Source of the DNA: Streptomyces sp. NRRL F-6131
GTDB lineage: Bacteria; Actinomycetota; Actinomycetes; Streptomycetales; Streptomycetaceae
Assembly: GCA_000719695.1 (NCBI GenBank)
Contig: JOHN01000075.1
Coordinates: forward strand, 1-33,693
Direction of reading: 5' to 3'
DNA: 33,693 bases
Shown here: positions 1-11,981 of the stretch, in pieces
Numbering within the stretch: the first letter of the stretch is position 1
Layout of the letters: the number at the start of each line of letters is the position of its first letter
The notes under the pieces: generated by a model
Told to the model about the DNA's origin: nothing
Seen by the model: only the letters and a program-made list of their open reading frames with translations
Database searches by the model: none
Translations under genes and position numbers: made by a program

Positions 1-17
1 GGGGCGGGGCCCGCCCC
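1..17. terminator. GC-rich hairpin at the window edge
   Basis: A 7-bp inverted repeat, GGGGCGG/CCGCCCC around a 3-base loop, lies at the very left edge. It could be the terminator of a gene outside the window. Only the hairpin is visible, so the call is weak. Bases 18-118 hold G-tract-rich sequence and the serpin ribosome binding site. Confidence 0.3.
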
Positions 18-118
18 CCAAACCGCACCCGGGGGAACCGGGGGTGGGGGTGGTGCGTCGAAGCGGGACCGAGGTGCGGGCGTCGGCCCGTGTCGTGATT
101 CCAGGGGCGAGGTCAGCC

Positions 119-1435
119 ATGTCCGCCACGACCGTCCGCAGCCGCCGACCGGCGGTGCTCCTGCTCTGCTGCGCGGCCCTGCTCACCGCATGCGGTTCCT
201 CCGGCGGCGGCGGGGCGCCGGTGGTCCGGGCCGAACCCGTCGCACTGCCGCCCGCCGACCCCGCGGGGGTCGCCGCCACCGCGGCGGGGACCGGTGCCTT
301 CGGGCTCGACCTGCTGCACACCCTCACGGCCGATCCGGCCGCGGCCGGGCGCAATCTGGTGCTGTCGCCGTCCGGGCTGGCCACCGCCCTCGCCATGGTG
401 CTGCCCGGTGCCCGCGGCGCCACCGCCGACGAGCTCGCGAAGGCGCTGCACACCGAGCTCGGCCCGGAGCAGTACGCGATCGCCACCGGCGCCCTGAACC
501 GCGGCGGCGCGTCCGCCACCGGGAACGGGACGGTGCTCAGGCGGTCGGACGACCTCTGGGCCCAGCGCGACGTCCCGTTCGCCCCGCACTACCTCGGCGT
601 GCTGGCCGCCGCCTTCGACACCGGTCTGCGCACCGCCGACTTCCGCGGCGACCCGGAGGGTGCCCGCAAGGCCGTCAACAGCACCGTCGAGAAGGCCACC
701 GACGGCCGGATCAAGGACCTCTTCGCCCAGGGGCAGATCAACCCCGCCACCCGGCTCGCCCTCACCGACGCGCTGTACCTGAAGGCCGACTGGGCCCGGC
801 CGTTCAAGGCCGGGCAGAGCTCCGACCGGCCGTTCCACCGCCTCGACGGTTCCGAGGCCCCCGTGTCCACCATGGCCACGACCGAGTCGCTGCGCTACGC
901 GGAGGGTTCGGGCGGCATCCTCGGCGAGCCCTGGCAGGCCGTCGAACTCCCGTACGCGGGGAGCACCCTGGCCATGGACCTGGTGGTGCCCGCGCAGGGC
1001 GGCTTCGAGGCGTTCCGCAAGGGCCTGGACCGGGCGCAGCTGGACCTCGTGCTGGGCGCGCTCGCCGAGCGGGCGGTCGACCTCACCCTGCCGAAGTTCC
1101 GCTTCGACACCGCCAACGAACTCACGCCCGCGCTGCGGGCCCTCGGCGTCACCGCGGCGTTCGGGGAGGGTGCCGACCTCTCCGGCATCCCCGGGCCCGG
1201 CTCCACCGAGCGGCTGCGGATCGGCCCGGTTCTGCAGAAGGCGACCGTCCAGGTCGACGAGCAGGGCACGGTCGCGGCGGCCGGCAGCGGCGTCGGGGTG
1301 GAGACCATGGCCGGGGCGCCCCCGAAGCAGACCGTCCAGCTGCACGTCGACCGGCCGTTCCTCTTCCTGATCCGGGACACCGCCTCCGGCCTGCCGCTCT
1401 TCCTCGGCCAGGTCACCGACCCGGCGGCGCGGTAG
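119..1435 (+). CDS. Secreted lipoprotein serpin (serine protease inhibitor)
   Basis: This 438-residue protein belongs to the serpin family of suicide protease inhibitors. The chosen ATG at 119 has a GAGG six bases upstream and opens directly into a lipoprotein signal: basic residues, a hydrophobic stretch and a lipobox LTAC with Cys25. A longer in-frame start at 44 would bury the signal, so I rejected it. A small-residue linker precedes the serpin fold from about residue 60. Near the C-terminus the reactive-loop hinge EQGTVAAAG begins at Glu381; the alanine-rich P12-P10 segment is what inhibitory serpins need for loop insertion. Counting from P17 puts P1-P1' at Met397-Ala398. The C-terminal RPFLFLIRD and LFLGQVTDP match the conserved serpin strands. 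It probably sits on the outer face of the membrane, inhibiting a serine protease. It converges with the ADP-ribosylglycohydrolase gene. Family assignment is firm; target and inhibitory activity are inferred. Confidence 0.93.
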   Translation: MSATTVRSRRPAVLLLCCAALLTACGSSGGGGAPVVRAEPVALPPADPAGVAATAAGTGAFGLDLLHTLTADPAAAGRNLVLSPSGLATALAMVLPGARGATADELAKALHTELGPEQYAIATGALNRGGASATGNGTVLRRSDDLWAQRDVPFAPHYLGVLAAAFDTGLRTADFRGDPEGARKAVNSTVEKATDGRIKDLFAQGQINPATRLALTDALYLKADWARPFKAGQSSDRPFHRLDGSEAPVSTMATTESLRYAEGSGGILGEPWQAVELPYAGSTLAMDLVVPAQGGFEAFRKGLDRAQLDLVLGALAERAVDLTLPKFRFDTANELTPALRALGVTAAFGEGADLSGIPGPGSTERLRIGPVLQKATVQVDEQGTVAAAGSGVGVETMAGAPPKQTVQLHVDRPFLFLIRDTASGLPLFLGQVTDPAAR

Positions 1436-1499
1436 CCCACGGCCGCCGGGCCCGGCGGGGCGACGGGGCGGCGGCGACCCGGCCGGGCGGCGGCGCCGG

Positions 1500-2609
1500 T
1501 CAGACCGGGTAGCGGTCGCCGAGCGCCGGGTGGCCCGGCTCGCGGCTGCCGAACAGCACCAGCAGGTCGTCGGCCGTCCGCAGCAGCGCCTCCCGGCCCT
1601 CCACCGCCTCCGCCCAGTCGGCCGGCAGCCCCGAGGCCCCGTACGCCGCACCGACCAGGTTGCCGCAGACCGCGCCTGTCGAGTCACTGTCCCCGGAGTG
1701 GTTCACCGACAGCAGCAGCGCCGCCCGGGCCGGTTCGGGGCTCTCGGCCCCCGCCAGCAGGCAGTACACCGCGATCGCCAGGCACTCCTCGGCGATCCAG
1801 CCCAGCCCGACCCGCTCCACGGCCTCCGCCGACGGCTCCGACTCCTGGGCCACCCGCACCGCCCGGGCCAGCGCCTGCACTGTCTCCTTCGAGGCCGGCC
1901 ACTCCCGGGTCTGGTCCACCGTCTCGCCGACCGCCGCCCAGGGCTCCGTGCCGGCCGCCAGCCGCTCCACCAGCGCCGCGAAGGCGCCCGCCGCCAGGTA
2001 GCCGGTCGGGTGCCCGTGGGTCAGCTGCGCGCACTGCGCGGCCAGTCCGAACGCCTGCTCCGCCCCCAGCCGGCCCAGCCCGAACGGCGCCGAGCGCATC
2101 ACCGTGCCGCAGCCCTTGGAGTGGGCGTTGATCGGGCCCGGCTGCCCCAGCGCCACCGGCGCCTCGAAGACCGGGTGGTACTGCACCCCGGTCAGGCAGG
2201 CGTTGCCGGGAGCCCGCCGCGCGTACAGGAAGGGCTCGCGCAGCAGCCAGCCGTCGTACGGGCGGGCCAGCGGCTCGCGGTCCGGCGCGCCCTGCTGCTG
2301 GGTGAGCAGCCACCGCCGGTAGGCGCCGTGCACGGCCTCCGGCACCGAACCGCCGCCGCCCGACCAGCCCCGGACGAAGCCGCGGATCAGGCCTTCAGCG
2401 GTGAACAGCGTCATCTGGGTGTCGTCGGTGATCTCGGCGACCAGGCCGCCACCGGGCAGGCCGGTCACGCCGTCCGGTCCGAACCGCTCCCGGATCTGGT
2501 ACAGCTGCAGGAACTCCACCGGCCAGCCCAGCGCGTCGCCGACCGCTCCGCCGAGCAGCGCCCCGCGCACCCGGTCCCGGTAGCCCGTCTCCGTACTGCT
2601 CGTCCTCAC
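1500..2609 (-). CDS. ADP-ribosylglycohydrolase family protein
   Basis: A 369-residue member of the ADP-ribosyl-glycohydrolase (DraG/ARH) family, which removes ADP-ribose from proteins or small molecules using two magnesium ions. The N-terminal signature GALLGGAVGDALG (about residues 16-28), the metal-binding TDDTQM (Thr62, Asp63, Asp64) and the C-terminal GDSDSTG (Asp307, Asp309) are all present, so the metal site looks intact. The GTG at 2609 is preferred because GAGGGG lies eight bases upstream; an in-frame start at 2654 would add 15 residues without support. No DraT-like transferase is nearby, so the substrate cannot be deduced. It converges with the serpin gene across a 64-base gap containing a 16-base palindrome at 1443-1458. 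Cytosolic. Confidence 0.9.
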   Translation of the reverse strand: MRTSSTETGYRDRVRGALLGGAVGDALGWPVEFLQLYQIRERFGPDGVTGLPGGGLVAEITDDTQMTLFTAEGLIRGFVRGWSGGGGSVPEAVHGAYRRWLLTQQQGAPDREPLARPYDGWLLREPFLYARRAPGNACLTGVQYHPVFEAPVALGQPGPINAHSKGCGTVMRSAPFGLGRLGAEQAFGLAAQCAQLTHGHPTGYLAAGAFAALVERLAAGTEPWAAVGETVDQTREWPASKETVQALARAVRVAQESEPSAEAVERVGLGWIAEECLAIAVYCLLAGAESPEPARAALLLSVNHSGDSDSTGAVCGNLVGAAYGASGLPADWAEAVEGREALLRTADDLLVLFGSREPGHPALGDRYPV

Positions 2610-2722
2610 AGTGCCCGCCCCTCGCTCGTGCCCGCGCCCTGTTCTACCAGGCACCCGGATCGCCGCCGGGGATCCCCACGGCGGATTCCCGCCGCGATCG
2701 CCCTGCGCGGGCCCCCGGGACC

Positions 2723-4129
2723 TCAGCCGCGGATCTCGCCGGAGCGGCCGCGCAGGGACGCCCGGTCGGCCGCCGCCCGGCCCGCCGCCCAGCCCTCGCC
2801 GTCACTGACCCGCACGCGCTGCGACACCAGCTTGGGGAACATCCGGTCCACCTGGTGGTCCACCGCCTCGGTGCGCGCCTTCAGGGCCGGCAGCAGCCGC
2901 TCGTCGGGAACCAGCTGCTCCGCCGTGCCGTCCTCGCGCAGGTGCCGGCCGGCCGCCGCGTCACTGGTCGCCCGCTCGGTCGCCTCGGCGAGCCGCTCGC
3001 GGATCCGCGCCGCGTACGCCACCAGGAAGGACTGCCGGAACGCCTTGGTGCGCGAGGCTCCGTCCAGGTGCTGGCGGGCGCCGGCCTGCTGCATCGCGTG
3101 GGTAGCCTGCACCAGCAGCGAGGTGTAGAGCAGCTCGACGCCGTCGAGGTCCGCGTCGAAGCCGATCACGGTGCAGAAGCCGAACTCCTTGGCCCACACC
3201 ACCCGGCACCGGTTGGCCGCCGCCACCGCGTCCAGCAGCATGGTCTTGGGGCCCTCGTACGGGTTGTCCACGCCGATCCGCAGCGCGCCCGGCGCGTGCG
3301 GGTCCGCGCCGTCGACGGCGAGCAGCGCCTCGTCGATGCTGTGCTGGGCCATCAGCTGCTGGGCCTTGGCGGTCAGCGCCTCGGCCTCCTCGGGGAAGTC
3401 GGTGGACTCGGCCTTCGCCAGCAGCGCGCGGATCCGCGACAGCATCCGCGGCTCGCCCGTCACCGGGCCGCGCGACCGGTGCTCGGTGGGCGCCGCACCC
3501 CCCGACCGCCCGGGGGCGGGGCCGACCGGGGCGATCGGCGGCAGCCGGCCCCAGCTGCGCAGCAGCTCCAGCAGCGCGGTGGCCAGCGCGAACCGGTCCA
3601 GCCGGTGCCGCTGGGCGAAGCCGCCCAGGTACGCCTCGTCGGACGGCCACCAGACCTCCGCCTCCAGCTCCCGCAGCTGCTCCTGCCAGCGCCGGTCCAC
3701 GGCGGCGGCGGGGTAGCGGCGGCCCTCGGCGGCGATGAGGTCCACGGCGAGGGCCAGGTGCACCGGCTTCAGTTCGCGTCGCACCACCCGCGCCAGGTCC
3801 GCCGGGCGCCACCCGGCCGACCAGCACCGGCCGACCGCCGTGTCGGCGTACCCCAGGACCGCCCGGCTCACGTCCGGCCACTGCCCGGCGGAGGCCGCCA
3901 GCAGCGAGGCGCCGGTGTCCAGTGCGAGGTCCAGCCCCTCCTCGGGGGCCGTCACCACCCCGCGTACCGCGGTGTCCAGCAGCGCTCCGACGTCTCCGCC
4001 CCCGCCGCCACCCTGTCCACGCCTGCCCACGCCGTCTACCTCGTCCCACGAACGGTCCCGTACACCTCCTGCCCATGATGCCGGACCGCCCCTCCCGGCG
4101 GCGGCCACCGGCGTCCGCTCCCCGGTCAC
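2723..4129 (-). CDS. DUF2786 domain protein
   Basis: A 468-residue protein of unknown function. A DUF2786 domain is recognisable at about residues 229-270: helical, with the core RIRALLAKAESTDFPEEAE. The following 150 residues resemble the region that usually accompanies it. The N-terminal half (about 45-200) is alanine- and leucine-rich, helical and unassigned; residues 37-45 are almost all glycine. The GTG at 4129 lies six bases after the stop of the membrane-protein gene, suggesting translational coupling. A second GTG at 4030 has GAGG eight bases upstream and would give 435 residues without the glycine-rich leader; I cannot decide between them. A strong-looking AGGAGG at about 4062-4067 has no in-frame start behind it. 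No enzyme motif is recognised. The function should be left open. Confidence 0.8.
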   Translation of the reverse strand: MTGERTPVAAAGRGGPASWAGGVRDRSWDEVDGVGRRGQGGGGGGDVGALLDTAVRGVVTAPEEGLDLALDTGASLLAASAGQWPDVSRAVLGYADTAVGRCWSAGWRPADLARVVRRELKPVHLALAVDLIAAEGRRYPAAAVDRRWQEQLRELEAEVWWPSDEAYLGGFAQRHRLDRFALATALLELLRSWGRLPPIAPVGPAPGRSGGAAPTEHRSRGPVTGEPRMLSRIRALLAKAESTDFPEEAEALTAKAQQLMAQHSIDEALLAVDGADPHAPGALRIGVDNPYEGPKTMLLDAVAAANRCRVVWAKEFGFCTVIGFDADLDGVELLYTSLLVQATHAMQQAGARQHLDGASRTKAFRQSFLVAYAARIRERLAEATERATSDAAAGRHLREDGTAEQLVPDERLLPALKARTEAVDHQVDRMFPKLVSQRVRVSDGEGWAAGRAAADRASLRGRSGEIRG

Positions 4130-4135
4130 CCGGCC

Positions 4136-4810
4136 TCAGAGCGCGGCCGGACGGGCCGGCGCCGTGCCGTACCCGGCCAGCGGGGCCAGCGCCACCAGGT
4201 AGCCGACGGCCGCCAGCGGCACGAAGGCCAGGTCGGCCGCGGTCAGCGCGGTCGCGGCGAACACCAGCACGGGGCTCCACCGGCGCAGCACCCGGCCGGC
4301 GCCGACCGAGGCGGCCACCAGCAGCACCAGCAGGCCCAGGTGGAAGAGCAGCGGGACCGCCGAGTAGAAGAGCGGCTCGACCCCGGGCCGGCTCTGGATC
4401 GCCTCGAACATCCGGCTCTGGTCGGCCTTGTCCACCGCCACCGCGCCGACGTACAGGTCGATCGCGATCTGCCCCAGCGAGGCGGCCAGTCCGGTGAGCG
4501 CCGCGCCCAGCGCCGCCCGGCCGGCCAGCCGGGCGGCGACCGTCCGGCGCGGGCCGGGGGCCCGCTCCAGCGCGACCAGCAGCGGGGCGAACAGCAGCAG
4601 GCCCAGCAGCATCAGGCTGTGGCCGATCAGCCAGCCCGGGCCGGGGTCCCGCGATCCGTCCAGCAGCCGGATGCCGCCGTACAGCGCCATCAGCACGGGG
4701 GCGGCGACGACGGCGACGGCGGTGAGGCGGGCCCGCCGCGCGGTGTGCGGGACGGTGCTGGTCGCGGTGGTCCTGGCGGTCTCGGTGATCCTGGCGGTCT
4801 TGGTGGTCAT
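4136..4810 (-). CDS. Multi-pass membrane protein, unknown function
   Basis: A 224-residue integral membrane protein. The first 28 residues are Thr/Ala/Arg-rich and cytosolic-looking. Hydrophobic segments follow at about 29-50, 62-84, 98-122, 146-170 and two in 175-215, so about six membrane passes. I recognise no family motif. The ATG at 4810 has AGGAG six bases upstream. It is the first gene of a likely two-gene unit with the DUF2786 gene six bases downstream; coupled expression is inferred from spacing. The N-terminal codons include an imperfect 18-bp tandem duplication. Confidence 0.78.
   Translation of the reverse strand: MTTKTARITETARTTATSTVPHTARRARLTAVAVVAAPVLMALYGGIRLLDGSRDPGPGWLIGHSLMLLGLLLFAPLLVALERAPGPRRTVAARLAGRAALGAALTGLAASLGQIAIDLYVGAVAVDKADQSRMFEAIQSRPGVEPLFYSAVPLLFHLGLLVLLVAASVGAGRVLRRWSPVLVFAATALTAADLAFVPLAAVGYLVALAPLAGYGTAPARPAAL
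4771..4806. repeat. 18-bp tandem duplication in the 5' end of the membrane-protein gene
   Basis: Two adjacent 18-base units (4771-4788 and 4789-4806) match at 15 positions. They encode the Thr/Ala/Arg-rich N-terminus in frame, so repeat number could change without breaking the gene. Confidence 0.6.
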
Positions 4811-4922
4811 GGTGCGCTCCTGACGGGATCCGGGACACCGGCGACTCCGGTGCCTTCCGACAGCACGGATCCTGTCCGCCGGGGCCCTCGTCGCGGATCG
4901 CCCGCACCGGCGAACCCGGCCG

Positions 4923-4940
4923 CTCCCCCGCGCGGGGGAG
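4923..4940 (-). terminator. Perfect palindrome downstream of the response regulator gene
   Basis: CTCCCCCGCGCGGGGGAG is perfectly self-complementary and starts 21 bases beyond the response-regulator stop. It is a plausible terminator for the DUF4097-kinase-regulator operon. There is no T-run, as is common for GC-rich actinobacterial hairpins. Confidence 0.5.
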
Positions 4941-4960
4941 ACCGCCCCAAGAGACAGCCC

Positions 4961-5641
4961 CTATCCCTCGCCCGCCACCACCGCGCCCGCCTCGTACGCG
5001 AACACCACCGCGTGCACCCGGTCCCGCAGCCCCAGTTTGGCCAGCACATTGCTGACATGGGTCTTCACGGTGTGCTCGCTCACCACCAGCTCGGCGGCGA
5101 TCTCCGCGTTGGACAGCCCCCGGGCGAGCAGCACCAGCGTCTCCCGTTCCCGCGCGGTCAGCTGCTCCAGCAGCCGGGACGGCGGCCGCGCCGCCCGCTC
5201 GGCGGAGCCCGGCCGGCGGGCGGCGAACTCGCCGATCAGCCGGCGGGTCACCGAGGGCGCCAGCAGCGCCTCGCCCGAGGCGACCATCCGCACGCCGTGC
5301 GCCAGGTCGTCGCGGCGGACGTCCTTGAGCAGGAAACCGCTGGCCCCCGCGTACAGGGCGTCGAAGACGTAGTCGTCGATGTCGAAGGTGGTCAGCATGA
5401 TCACCTTGGTGGCCGGGTGCTCCGCGCACACCCGGCGGGCCGCCTCCAGCCCGTCCATCACCGGCATCCGGACGTCCAGCAGCAGCACGTCCGGGCCGTG
5501 CGCGCGGACGGCCTCCACCGCCTCGGCGCCGTCCGCCGCCTCGGCGACCACCTCGATGTCCGGCTGCGCGTCCAGGATCATCCCGAACCCGGCCCGCACC
5601 AGCTCCTGGTCGTCCGCGACGACCACCCGGATCGGCTTCAT
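4961..5641 (-). CDS. NarL/LuxR-type two-component response regulator
   Basis: A 226-residue response regulator. The receiver domain (about 1-120) shows the acidic pair Asp10-Asp11, the phospho-acceptor Asp56 in LLLDVRMPVMDG, a conserved Thr at LTTF and Lys in LLKD. The C-terminal LuxR-type helix-turn-helix (about 150-215) has LTARERETLVLLARG and VSEHTVKTHVSNVLAKLGL. It should bind DNA after phosphorylation by the kinase encoded just upstream: its ATG overlaps the kinase stop in an ATGA, indicating translational coupling. Targets are unknown; with the DUF4097 gene at the head of the operon, a cell-envelope stress role is possible but inferred. Confidence 0.95.
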   Translation of the reverse strand: MKPIRVVVADDQELVRAGFGMILDAQPDIEVVAEAADGAEAVEAVRAHGPDVLLLDVRMPVMDGLEAARRVCAEHPATKVIMLTTFDIDDYVFDALYAGASGFLLKDVRRDDLAHGVRMVASGEALLAPSVTRRLIGEFAARRPGSAERAARPPSRLLEQLTARERETLVLLARGLSNAEIAAELVVSEHTVKTHVSNVLAKLGLRDRVHAVVFAYEAGAVVAGEG

Positions 5642-6858
5642 CCGCCCGTCCTCCCCCCTGCGCCCGCCCGGTCCACCGGGCCCCTTCCGTCCACCCCGTC
5701 AGCCAGCGGCAGCCTGGCGCTCACCAGGAACCCCCGGCCCTCCGGCCCGGGCCCGGCCTCGGCCCGGCCGCCGCAGGCCGCGGCCCGCTCCCGGACGCCG
5801 ACGAGTCCCCGGCCGCCGGAGAAGTCGCTCGCCACCCGGTCCGGCCGCAGCCGCACCCCGCGGCCGTTGTCGGAGACCAGCACCGCCAGCTCCGCCCCCT
5901 CCCGGACCACCCGGACCTCGATCCGGGTGGCGTCCGCGTGCTTGACCGTGTTGGTCAGCGCCTCCTGGACGATCCGGTAGCCGGCCGCCTCGACGTCGGC
6001 GGGCAGCGCCCCGGCGAGGTCGTCGACCTCCAGCTCGACCCGCACCCCGGTCCGCCGCACCCGTTCGGCCAGCGCGGGCAGTTCGGTCAGCCGGGGCTGC
6101 GGGGCCAGCTCCGGTACGGCGCCCTCCTCCTTCAGCACGCCCAGCACCCGGCGGAGCTGGACCATCGCGTCGCGCCCGGAGTCGGCGATGGTGTCGAAGG
6201 CCTTGATCGCCCGCTCCGGGTCCCGGCGCACCACCAGCGGCCCCGCCTCCGCCTGGATCACCATCAGCGAGACGGCGTGCGCCAGGATGTCGTGCATCTC
6301 CCGGGCGATCCTGGCCCGTTCCTCGACCACCGCGCGGGCCGCGTCGCTGGCCGCCCGCCGACCGGCCTCCCGGGCCCGCTCCGCCTCCACCGCCGCCAGC
6401 CGGCGCAGCTCCCGGACCAGACAGCCGAAGACGAACGCCCCGACCGAGGTGAGCAGCGAGAACAGCGCGCCGTTCGGCGAGCGGGTGCCGACCACGTTGG
6501 CGACCACGGTGACCGCCAGCACGGTCCAGCGCTCCCGGTCCCGGGCCCGGTCGGCCACCGTGTAGAGGGCGATCACCGCGTACAGCGGCAACTGCGGCAT
6601 CGCCGAGTGGGCGACCACCGTGACCACCACCGACACCCCGCCGCTGAGCACCAGCACGGTGACCGGTGCGCGCCGCCGCCAGGGCAGCGGCAGGGCCGTC
6701 CCCAGCGCCAGCAGGTAGACCCACCACGCCCAGGAGGTCTCGTCGTGGTACACCGACCAGAGCGAGATCGCCGCCGAGCCGGCCGCGAGCAGGCCGTCCA
6801 CCACGTGCGGGTCGACCTCGGTCACCCGCGCCCGCCACCGTGCCACCCGTCCGGTCAT
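5638..6858 (-). CDS. Sensor histidine kinase (HisKA_3 / NarX-like family)
   Basis: A 406-residue membrane-bound histidine kinase. About five hydrophobic segments span residues 18-150 with almost no extracellular loop, so it probably senses a signal in the membrane. A short coiled coil (about 150-180) leads to the HisKA_3 box ARIAREMHDILAHAVS with phospho-acceptor His189. The ATPase domain has the N-box around ALTNTVKHA, then DNGRGV and GGRGLVGVRERAAACGG. The ATG at 6858 is chosen for GGGGAGAGG just upstream; an in-frame upstream start at 6957 adds 33 residues resembling no domain. The stop overlaps the regulator start. A DUF4097 gene lies 91 bases upstream on the same strand. Confidence 0.94.
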   Translation of the reverse strand: MTGRVARWRARVTEVDPHVVDGLLAAGSAAISLWSVYHDETSWAWWVYLLALGTALPLPWRRRAPVTVLVLSGGVSVVVTVVAHSAMPQLPLYAVIALYTVADRARDRERWTVLAVTVVANVVGTRSPNGALFSLLTSVGAFVFGCLVRELRRLAAVEAERAREAGRRAASDAARAVVEERARIAREMHDILAHAVSLMVIQAEAGPLVVRRDPERAIKAFDTIADSGRDAMVQLRRVLGVLKEEGAVPELAPQPRLTELPALAERVRRTGVRVELEVDDLAGALPADVEAAGYRIVQEALTNTVKHADATRIEVRVVREGAELAVLVSDNGRGVRLRPDRVASDFSGGRGLVGVRERAAACGGRAEAGPGPEGRGFLVSARLPLADGVDGRGPVDRAGAGGRTGG

Positions 6859-6949
6859 GGCCTCTCCCCCGTGTCCGGGGAACCCGTCCCCGCGGAGAAG
6901 ATCATGCCCGACCGGCAGCGCGGTGGGCACTCCCGCTCCGGACGAGGGC

Positions 6950-7627
6950 TCAGGCACCGGTGACCGCCACGCCCCCGGTCCCGGCGCGCGCCGTGATGGT
7001 GCGCGGTGCGCCGTCCTGCCGGGGCACCGTCACCTCGACCCCGCCGACCCCGCTCGCGGCGTCCACCGCGTAGGGCTCGCCGCCGGGCACCGCCACCCGG
7101 ACCCCGCCGACCTCCGCCCGCGCCTCCACGGCGGTCGGGCCGGTGGCGAAGGCGAGGTCGACCCCGCCGGCCTCCGCGGTCGCCCGCACCCTGGTCGAGG
7201 TCAGAGCGCTCGCCTCCACCCCGCCGGTGCCGGCCGTGGCCTGCACCTCCCCGGCCAGCCCGACCAACCGGATCCCCCCGGTGCCGCTGGTGAGCCGCAC
7301 CGTCGTGCCGGCCGGGACGGTGACCCGGTAGCCGACCCCGCACCGCGAGCAGTCGTAGGCCAGCCGGAGCGTGCCGTCCACCACCTCGTGCCGGGTCCGC
7401 GGCGGGTCGCCGCGGTAGGACTGCTCCTCGACCACCCGCACGGCGTCCCCGGCCCGGACCTCGATGCCGCCGGTCAGCCCGTCCACGACCAGCTCCCGCA
7501 CCGGCTCGGCCACCCCGTAGGAGACGGTCAGCCGCTCGTCGTCCCCCCGGTCCAGGAACAGGCCGGCCGATCCCAGCGCCACCGCCCCGGTGATCGCCAG
7601 GGCCCCCGTCGTCCGTCGCACGCCCAT
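6950..7627 (-). CDS. DUF4097 family beta-repeat protein
   Basis: A 225-residue protein with an N-terminal membrane anchor or signal (about 8-26) and a beta-rich body. From about residue 105, repeats of the pattern TGGI/AGGV recur every 15-20 residues (GTGGIRLVG, GTGGVEAS, EAGGVDLA, EVGGVRVA, GVGGVEVT, GTGGVAVT), as expected for the DUF4097 right-handed beta-helix fold. A CSRC pair (Cys93, Cys96) could form a disulfide or bind metal. The ATG at 7627 has GGAGG eight bases upstream; the open frame continues upstream through the initiator tRNA, which excludes longer starts. It precedes the kinase and regulator genes on the same strand. DUF4097 proteins are often found with envelope-stress two-component systems, so a sensing or response role is plausible but unproved. 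Confidence 0.88.
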   Translation of the reverse strand: MGVRRTTGALAITGAVALGSAGLFLDRGDDERLTVSYGVAEPVRELVVDGLTGGIEVRAGDAVRVVEEQSYRGDPPRTRHEVVDGTLRLAYDCSRCGVGYRVTVPAGTTVRLTSGTGGIRLVGLAGEVQATAGTGGVEASALTSTRVRATAEAGGVDLAFATGPTAVEARAEVGGVRVAVPGGEPYAVDAASGVGGVEVTVPRQDGAPRTITARAGTGGVAVTGA

Positions 7628-7755
7628 GTCCGTGTCCTCCACCCGTCCTCGTCCTCGATCCGACGACTCCGAGCCTGGCCCGCCCGCCCCGGCCGGCACC
7701 TCCCCCGCCGGACCGGTTTCCCGCCCTCCCCCGTACGACGGAACCGGGGAACGCC

Positions 7756-7790
7756 GAAGGGCCCGGAGGCTGAATGCCTCCGGGCCCTTC
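7756..7790 (-). terminator. Terminator of the initiator tRNA gene
   Basis: A perfect 15-bp inverted repeat (7756-7770 / 7776-7790) with a 5-base loop starts seven bases beyond the tRNA 3' end. The stem ends in a GAAGG/CCTTC pair rather than a T-run. It also separates the tRNA from the DUF4097 operon. Confidence 0.85.
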
Positions 7791-7797
7791 GATGCAG

Positions 7798-7871
7798 TAG
7801 CGGGGACAGGATTTGAACCTGCGACCTCTGGGTTATGAGCCCAGCGAGCTACCGAGCTGCTCCACCCCGCG
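7798..7871 (-). tRNA. Initiator tRNA-fMet (CAT)
   Basis: A 74-nt cloverleaf with anticodon CAT. It is the initiator type: the first acceptor pair is a mismatch (C1 against T72) and the anticodon stem has three consecutive G:C pairs (GGG/CCC), both hallmarks of formyl-methionine initiators. CCA is not encoded. It lies immediately downstream of the rpoC terminator with its own likely promoter and terminator. Confidence 0.95.
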
Positions 7872-7883
7872 TCGGTGAACACG

Positions 7884-7913
7884 ACCTTACGCGACTTCGG
7901 CCGAGTGTCCTAA
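7884..7913 (-). promoter_or_regulatory. Candidate promoter of the initiator tRNA gene
   Basis: On the minus strand, TAAGGT (7884-7889) makes a fair -10 box about 12 bases before the tRNA. TTAGGA (18-base spacing) or AGGACA (16-base spacing) could serve as -35. This is pattern matching by eye only. Confidence 0.45.
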
Positions 7914-7969
7914 TCGGTTTCCCGGCCGGTCGCTCTCCCGGCCCGATCGGTCTCCCCCGGGCGGGAACG

Positions 7970-8009
7970 CCGCAGGGCGGCCACCCCCTTCGGGGTGACC
8001 GCCCTGCGG
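7970..8009 (-). terminator. rpoBC operon terminator
   Basis: A long inverted repeat (about 18 bp with one G:U pair and a TTCG-type loop) begins 16 bases past the rpoC stop. It is the likely end of the rpoB-rpoC transcript. Confidence 0.85.
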
Positions 8010-8024
8010 TCGTGAACCTTCGAC

Positions 8025-11918
<3,894 letters not shown>

Positions 11919-11981
11919 TGGTCGTCAAGCCCTCTTTCGTAAGTCGAGAGTCGTTCATGTGGTCTGAGGGGGGCCTGGGGG

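Noticed and set aside
2961..5429. An 822-codon minus-strand frame spanning three genes
   Set aside because: Arg/Gly/Ala/Pro-rich translation with no motif, overlapping the DUF2786, membrane-protein and regulator genes in another frame.
7628..7882. Longer start for the DUF4097 gene
   Set aside because: The extra frame runs through the terminator and the initiator tRNA, so it cannot be coding.
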